A stretch of DNA of 64,000 bases from Euzebya sp. (lineage in GTDB: Bacteria > Actinomycetota > Nitriliruptoria > Euzebyales > Euzebyaceae). Both the position numbers and the translations under genes were made by a program. Of the stretch, positions 60,098 to 64,000 are shown in pieces. Position 1 is the first letter of the stretch, and each line of letters starts with the position of its first letter. The stretch covers positions 43,271 through 107,270 of the forward strand of contig NZ_CAXQBR010000104.1 in assembly GCF_964222135.1 (NCBI RefSeq), given 5' to 3'. The notes beneath the pieces were generated by a model. That model did no database searches, was not told the DNA's origin, and saw only the letters and a list, made by a program, of their open reading frames with translations.

Positions 60098-60915
60098 CCG
60101 GCGTGGCTCGCCGCAGACTCGCGGGACGTCGCCCGCGCCGCGGTGCGCACGATCACGTCGACCACCACGTCGGGGTCGTCCGGCATGGGGGTGTGACCCA
60201 GGCCGGCGAGCTTCACCAGCCGGGCGCCGTCCCCGAGCGCGGTCGCCCAGCGGACGCCCTGGCGGGGCAGGAGGAGCCAGTCGCGGCTGCCCCAGGCGAT
60301 CGTCACCGGGGCGGGGATGTCGGCGACGTCGTCGACCTGCCATCGGGCGCAGTCGAGCACCGCCTCGAACGCGCTGGCCTGCGCGAGCCCCTCGATCGAC
60401 AGCCGCGCGTAGGCGCGGTTCATCCGCTCGGGCCGGCCGAAGACGCTGGCCATCGCGATGCGGCGCCCGATGGCGGTGTCGCTGAGCGCGGGCACCCGCA
60501 GCGCGTGGGGGGCGATCGTCCGGTTGAGCCGCAGGACGGCGCGGGCCCAGGTCTGCTCCCAGCCGACCATCTGCCCGCCGGGCGACAGGGCGGTGACCGA
60601 GCGGGCCCGCCCCCGGCTGCCCAGCCGCAGCGCGATCAGCCCGCCGAGGGAGTTGCCGACCAGGTGGGCGGTGTCCCACCCCATCGCGTCCATCAGCGCC
60701 TCGCAGTGGTCGGCGAGCGCGCCGTCGGTCGGGGCCTCGGCGAGGGGGTCGGCGCCGCCGAAGCCCGGCAGGTCCGCAGCGGCGACGTCGAAGCGGCCGC
60801 CCAGGGCCGGGAGGACCGGGTCCCAGGCCTCCTTGCGGTGCCCGAGCCCGTGGATCAGCAGCATCGGCTCGCCCTGGCCGATGCGGATGACGTGATCGGC
60901 GACGTACTGCTCCAT
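60094..60915 (-). CDS. Alpha/beta-fold hydrolase
   Basis: A 273-aa hydrolase with a full triad: nucleophile in VGNSLGGLIALRLG, acid in WGSRDWLLLPRQG, and histidine in LAGLGHTPMPDDPD. The oxyanion segment is MLLIHGLGHRKEAWDPVL. It resembles esterase/epoxide-hydrolase-like members; substrate unknown. TAGTCT (minus strand, 60928-60923) lies 7 nt before ATG 60915. It overlaps the beta-helix gene, so the two are one operon. Confidence 0.88.
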   Translation of the reverse strand: MEQYVADHVIRIGQGEPMLLIHGLGHRKEAWDPVLPALGGRFDVAAADLPGFGGADPLAEAPTDGALADHCEALMDAMGWDTAHLVGNSLGGLIALRLGSRGRARSVTALSPGGQMVGWEQTWARAVLRLNRTIAPHALRVPALSDTAIGRRIAMASVFGRPERMNRAYARLSIEGLAQASAFEAVLDCARWQVDDVADIPAPVTIAWGSRDWLLLPRQGVRWATALGDGARLVKLAGLGHTPMPDDPDVVVDVIVRTAARATSRESAASHAG

Positions 60916-60922
60916 CCCGACC

Positions 60923-60944
60923 AGACTAGAGGGGTGGGTAGGCT
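60923..60944. promoter_or_regulatory. Divergent leaderless promoters of the hydrolase and glucosyltransferase genes
   Basis: Minus strand TAGTCT (60928-60923), 7 nt before ATG 60915; plus strand TAGGCT (60939-60944), 9 nt before ATG 60954. They occupy a 38-bp divergent region. Confidence 0.55.
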
Positions 60945-60953
60945 GCGCGCCCG

Positions 60954-62063
60954 ATGCGTGTCCTCTGCGTGACGTGGGAGTACCCCCCGCGGCTGTTCGG
61001 GGGACTCGGCCGGCACGTGGAGGGGTTGGTCGGCGCCCTCGCCGAGGCCGGCGCCGACGTGACGGTCCTCACGCCGCACAGCGACGAGCCCGAACCGGAC
61101 CGGCACCCCCGCATCCGGGTGCTCCGCGCGCCGGCACCGGCCGTGGCGCTCCCCGCGGACCGGTGGCTGGCCGGGACCCTCGACGCCAACGTCGCGATGG
61201 CCGCGGCCGCGCTGCGCGCCGGTGTGGTCGCCGACGTCCTGCACGTCCACGACTGGATGGCCGGGCACGCGGCGAGGGTCCTGGCGCCGGCGCTCGGCGT
61301 CGGCGTCGTCGCGACGGTCCACGCCACCGAGCGCGGGCGCCACCAGGGCCACCTGCCGCCCGGGTACTCGGCCTGGATCGACGCCCAGGAGCGCCAGCTG
61401 ATCGCCCTCGCCGACCGGGTGGTGGTGTGCGCGGACCACATGGCCGACCACGTGTCCCGGCACCTCGGCGCCGACCTCGACGTCGGCGAGGTCATCCCGA
61501 ACGGCGTCGACGTCGTGCGGTGGGGGGCGGCCCGACCGCGGCCGGCCGGTCCCCTCCCCCGCGTGGTGTTCGCCGGCCGACTCGAGCACGAGAAGGGCGT
61601 GGACGTGCTGCTCGCCGCGACCGAGGGGCTGGACTGCGAGGTCGTCGTGGCGGGCGCCGGCACGCAGGCCCCGGCCCTGCGCCGGTCGGCGCACGACCGC
61701 GTCCGCTTCGAGGGGCACCTGGCCCAGCCGGCGCTCGCGGCGCTCCTGCGGTCCGCCGCCGTCGTCGTGGTCCCGTCGCGCTACGAGCCGTTCGGGCTCG
61801 CGGCGCTCGAGGCCATGGCCGCCGGGGTGCCCGTCGTCGCGAGCGCCGTCGGTGGGTTGCTCGACGTCGTGGCGGGGGACGCCGGCGTGCGCGTGCCGCC
61901 GGGGGACGTCCGGGCGCTGCGGCAGGCGATCTCCGCTGTGCTGGGCGATCCGGACCGGGCCGCGGCGCTGGCCCGCACGGGTCAGGCCCGGGCGGCGGCG
62001 TTCTCGTGGGCCCGCAGCGCAGACGCCCACCTGGCGGTGTACGACGCCGTCAGGCGGTGGTGA
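60954..62063 (+). CDS. GT4-family glucosyltransferase resembling Rv3032
   Basis: A 369-aa retaining glycosyltransferase of the GT-B fold. MRVLCVTWEYPPRLFGGLGRHVEGLVGAL, DVLHVHDWMAGHAARV, TVHATERGRHQGHLPPGYSAWIDAQERQL, VIPNGVDVVRW, FAGRLEHEKGVDVLLAA and VVPSRYEPFGLAALEAMAAGVPVVASAVGGL match my memory of mycobacterial Rv3032, an alpha-1,4-glucosyltransferase that makes methylglucose lipopolysaccharide and contributes to glycogen/capsular glucan. It could also act as a glycogen-type synthase (GlgM-like), which uses ADP-glucose to make maltose 1-phosphate. Its length and start are well supported. Confidence 0.85.
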   Translation: MRVLCVTWEYPPRLFGGLGRHVEGLVGALAEAGADVTVLTPHSDEPEPDRHPRIRVLRAPAPAVALPADRWLAGTLDANVAMAAAALRAGVVADVLHVHDWMAGHAARVLAPALGVGVVATVHATERGRHQGHLPPGYSAWIDAQERQLIALADRVVVCADHMADHVSRHLGADLDVGEVIPNGVDVVRWGAARPRPAGPLPRVVFAGRLEHEKGVDVLLAATEGLDCEVVVAGAGTQAPALRRSAHDRVRFEGHLAQPALAALLRSAAVVVVPSRYEPFGLAALEAMAAGVPVVASAVGGLLDVVAGDAGVRVPPGDVRALRQAISAVLGDPDRAAALARTGQARAAAFSWARSADAHLAVYDAVRRW

Positions 62064-62106
62064 CGCACCGGTCGGTCGGCGGGGTTGGCGAGCGGCGGCG
62101 GAGCTG

Positions 62107-62250
62107 GACCCCAGATCTGAGCGTTCGGTGCGCCGACGGCACTGACCCTCGGATCTGAGCACTCGGTCGCTGGACCTGGACCACAGATCTGAGCCCAGGG
62201 TGCGCCGACGACGCTGACCCTCAGATCTGGGAACTGGTGGGGGGCGAGCC
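62107..62250. repeat. 72-bp tandem repeat with CAGATCTG motifs
   Basis: Two units of 72 bp (from 62107 and 62179), each holding two copies of a GACC-N2-AGATCTGAGC-like motif; GATCT begins at 62114, 62152, 62186 and 62224. The first ~50 bases of the units are closely similar. The last copy runs into the 3' end of the DUF368 gene, so repeat sequence supplies its last codons and stop. Confidence 0.8.
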
Positions 62251-63186
62251 CGACCCCGGCGCCGTGGACCGGTCCCCCATCACCAGCAGGACCCGGACGA
62301 TGGCGAACCCGACCGCGAACAGGCCCAGGCCGACGGCCGCCTCGGTGACGTCGGCGGGGGCGTGCAGCTCGCCCTCGTGCCCGCCCCAGGGCCACAGCAC
62401 CCGCAGCGCGCCGACCATCAACCCGGTCAGCCCCGCCATGGTGACCGCCAGGTGCTGGGCGAGCAGGTGGCTGAGGAGCTTCGAGAACGCCCCGAGGCCG
62501 ACGACCGCGCCGACGACGAACACGCCGACGTAGACGACGTCGAGGGAGCGCAGCGCGTCGAGGGTCGGCTCGTACACCCCGAGCACCAGCAGCAGGAACG
62601 CCCCGCTGACGCCCGGCAGGATCATCGCGCAGATGGCGACCGCCGCCGAGGCGAAGACCCGCCACAGCGCCACGTCGCCCTCGACGACGGCCTCGGGCAG
62701 GCCGGTCAGGAGGAACGCCGCGACGGCGCAGACCAGCGCCACCCCGACCTGCAGGGGTCCGCGCGGGCGGACCTGACGCCAGGGCACGGCGAGCGACGCC
62801 ACGATCATCCCGGCGAACACGGCGCTGGTCTCCTCCGGGTGGGACTCGAGCAGGGGCGGCAGGACCACCGAACCGATCCCGAGGGCCACGACGATCCCCC
62901 CGCCGAGGGGGAGCACGAACCCCCAGGGGACCGCCTGCCAGTGCCGGCGCGCGAGGTCTCCGCGGCCGCGCAGCACAGCCGTGCCCGCGGACGCCACCGA
63001 CCGGATCGCCTCGATGAGCGACGTGTAGATGCCGACGATCAGCGCGATCGTCCCGCCGGACACGCCGGGGATCACGTCGGCGGTCCCCATCGCCATCCCC
63101 TGGGCGGCGTGGAGCCACGGCGGGCCGGTCCGGGGCGCCGCCGGGCGCGAGGGCCGCGCGTCGGACGGTGTGGTGTCGGTGGTCAT
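62221..63186 (-). CDS. DUF368 / PopT-type undecaprenyl-phosphate flippase
   Basis: A 321-aa polytopic membrane protein. AAQGMAMGTADVIPGVSGGTIALIVGIYTSLIEAI and the inverted second half AICAMILPGVSGAFLLLVLGVYEPTLDAL show the two PGVSG repeats diagnostic of DUF368. Members (PopT) recycle undecaprenyl phosphate across the membrane for wall synthesis. ATG 63186 is chosen over a TTG 15 bases upstream. The C-terminal tail (SPPTSSQI) is encoded partly by the repeat. TreY ends 25 bp upstream. Confidence 0.9.
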   Translation of the reverse strand: MTTDTTPSDARPSRPAAPRTGPPWLHAAQGMAMGTADVIPGVSGGTIALIVGIYTSLIEAIRSVASAGTAVLRGRGDLARRHWQAVPWGFVLPLGGGIVVALGIGSVVLPPLLESHPEETSAVFAGMIVASLAVPWRQVRPRGPLQVGVALVCAVAAFLLTGLPEAVVEGDVALWRVFASAAVAICAMILPGVSGAFLLLVLGVYEPTLDALRSLDVVYVGVFVVGAVVGLGAFSKLLSHLLAQHLAVTMAGLTGLMVGALRVLWPWGGHEGELHAPADVTEAAVGLGLFAVGFAIVRVLLVMGDRSTAPGSGSPPTSSQI

Positions 63187-63211
63187 GCGGCGGCGATCCA
63201 AGGGCTGTGCG

Positions 63212-64000
63212 TCAGCGGGCGATCAGCAGGGCCACGGGGAGGGTGCCCAGCAGGTCCGCGGCCTCTGCGGACGCGGTCGGTCCCAGAGTGTCGCCGGTGA
63301 GCAGGTCGTGCCAGACCGGCTGATCGGCCACCCCACCGGCCACCCCCCGACCGCCCCGACCGCCACGACCGTCACCGGACAGCACGACCTCGGTGTCGGC
63401 CCAGATCCGGCCGAGTGGGCTGAAGCGGCCCCCATCGGTGACCCGCCCCAGCAACCGCGGGACGACGACGATGGCCTGCCCGGCCCCACCGGGCGCAGTG
63501 CGACGCCACACCAGCAGCTCGTCGGCCCACCGGCCGGTCGTCGGGACGGGCTCGTACCCGGCGTCCGGCCCGAGCACCTCGGGGTGGTCGCGCAGCGCGC
63601 GGAGCGCGGTGGCGAGGACGTGTCGCTTGATCCGGCCGTCGCGGCGGGCCGCCCACAGCTCGGCGACCGGGGCGGTCGGCCCCGCACCCGGCGGGCCGAC
63701 GCGCGGCGGGCCCAGCTGGACGTCCCACCCCTCGGTCCCCGCGAGGGTCGCGGGGACGCCCCCGGCTGCGCAGCGGAGGAGGACCTGCCCGTGGGAGGTG
63801 GCCATGGCGACCTCCGCCGCGCGCACGGCCAGCGGGCGGAGCAGCGGCGCGACGTGCCCGTCGGGGTCGAGGAGCCCGCGAACCCAGGCGATCACCGCCC
63901 GCTCGGCCGGCCCGTGGGGCGCCGCGTGCGCGGTGTTCCGCCCGTGCGTGCGGGCCCGCCGGACCGCGTGGGCGGTCTGCGCGGCGAGGGGCACCCCGTC
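63212..64000 (-). CDS. treY: Malto-oligosyltrehalose synthase, C-terminal part (partial)
   Basis: The gene runs off the right edge. The visible 262 residues match the C-terminal third of TreY: DGVPLAAQTAHAVRRARTHG, AAELWAARRDGRIKRHVLATALRALRDHPEVLGPDAGYEPV, a cofactor-free beta-domain (AIVVVPRLLGRV, IWADTEVVLSGDG), and the family's typical end WHDLLTGDTL..AADLLGTLPVALLIAR. TreY turns the reducing end of an alpha-glucan chain into a trehalosyl unit for TreZ. A Gly-rich GRGGRGGRGVAGG insert is unusual. The open frame continues to base 64000. Confidence 0.85.
   Translation of the reverse strand, partial: DGVPLAAQTAHAVRRARTHGRNTAHAAPHGPAERAVIAWVRGLLDPDGHVAPLLRPLAVRAAEVAMATSHGQVLLRCAAGGVPATLAGTEGWDVQLGPPRVGPPGAGPTAPVAELWAARRDGRIKRHVLATALRALRDHPEVLGPDAGYEPVPTTGRWADELLVWRRTAPGGAGQAIVVVPRLLGRVTDGGRFSPLGRIWADTEVVLSGDGRGGRGGRGVAGGVADQPVWHDLLTGDTLGPTASAEAADLLGTLPVALLIAR

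Overview
The window is about 73% G+C by eye, densely packed, and typically actinobacterial: a PASTA Ser/Thr kinase, a coproheme decarboxylase (HemQ), an ArsA-like ATPase, a resuscitation-promoting-factor (Rpf) domain, and above all the GlgE alpha-glucan pathway (GlgP, GlgE, TreS, Mak, GlgB, plus the end of a TreY). It is most likely a chromosomal segment of a deep-branching Actinomycetota (Nitriliruptoria/Euzebya-like would fit), but the genus cannot be settled from the sequence alone. I see no tRNA, rRNA, insertion sequence, CRISPR array or prophage.

Layout. 1-10.6 kb: end of a probable sensor kinase, PASTA kinase, a leftward run (PfkA, sulfite-oxidase-like protein, response regulator, zinc-ribbon protein), glycerol kinase, PlsC, and two convergent UbiA-family prenyltransferases, the second resembling homogentisate prenyltransferases. 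10.6-18.9 kb: leftward operons with ROK kinase (no in-frame stop where one is expected), a baeRF-type protein, ArsA-like ATPase, SRPBCC protein, zinc-ribbon membrane protein, rhomboid protease, PIG-L deacetylase, a 56-aa C2H2 zinc-finger protein and an alpha/beta hydrolase. 19-29 kb: HemQ, HU, an OctT-like SGNH protein, TetR, HAD, ArsC-like protein without the cysteine, amidase, beta-propeller, SDR, and an unusual protein with a cytoplasmic sigma4-like/zinc-finger head and an extracellular Rpf domain. 29-38 kb: ABC exporter, ABC-F, c-di-AMP phosphodiesterase PgpH, a divergent TPP enzyme and a HAD. 38-45 kb: an AbiEi/DUF559-like gene bracketed by repeats, lysine degradation (ALDH, lysine 6-aminotransferase, Lrp regulator), a probable C-rich sRNA, an aldo/keto reductase. 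45-56 kb: the GlgE pathway with a Mak-GlgB fusion. 56-64 kb: a second AbiEi/DUF559-like gene inside 51-bp repeats, IlvE, a parallel beta-helix protein, a hydrolase, an Rv3032-like glucosyltransferase, a DUF368/PopT flippase and the 3' end of TreY.

How the genes work together. GlgP releases glucose 1-phosphate from alpha-glucan; TreY starts trehalose formation from glucan ends; TreS and Mak turn trehalose into maltose 1-phosphate; GlgE polymerises it and GlgB branches the product. The Rv3032-like transferase and the OctT-like protein hint at a methylglucose-lipopolysaccharide-like or other capped glucan product, which is inference.

Two signals run through the window. First, at least fourteen genes have a TAnnnT -10 box only 6-10 nt from the start codon, implying leaderless or nearly leaderless mRNAs. 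Second, three intergenic regions carry local families of short hairpin repeats with fixed periods (32/105, 51 and 72 bp); two of these bracket solitary AbiEi/DUF559-type genes, an arrangement like REP-repeat/RAYT cassettes and my best candidate for an undescribed system.
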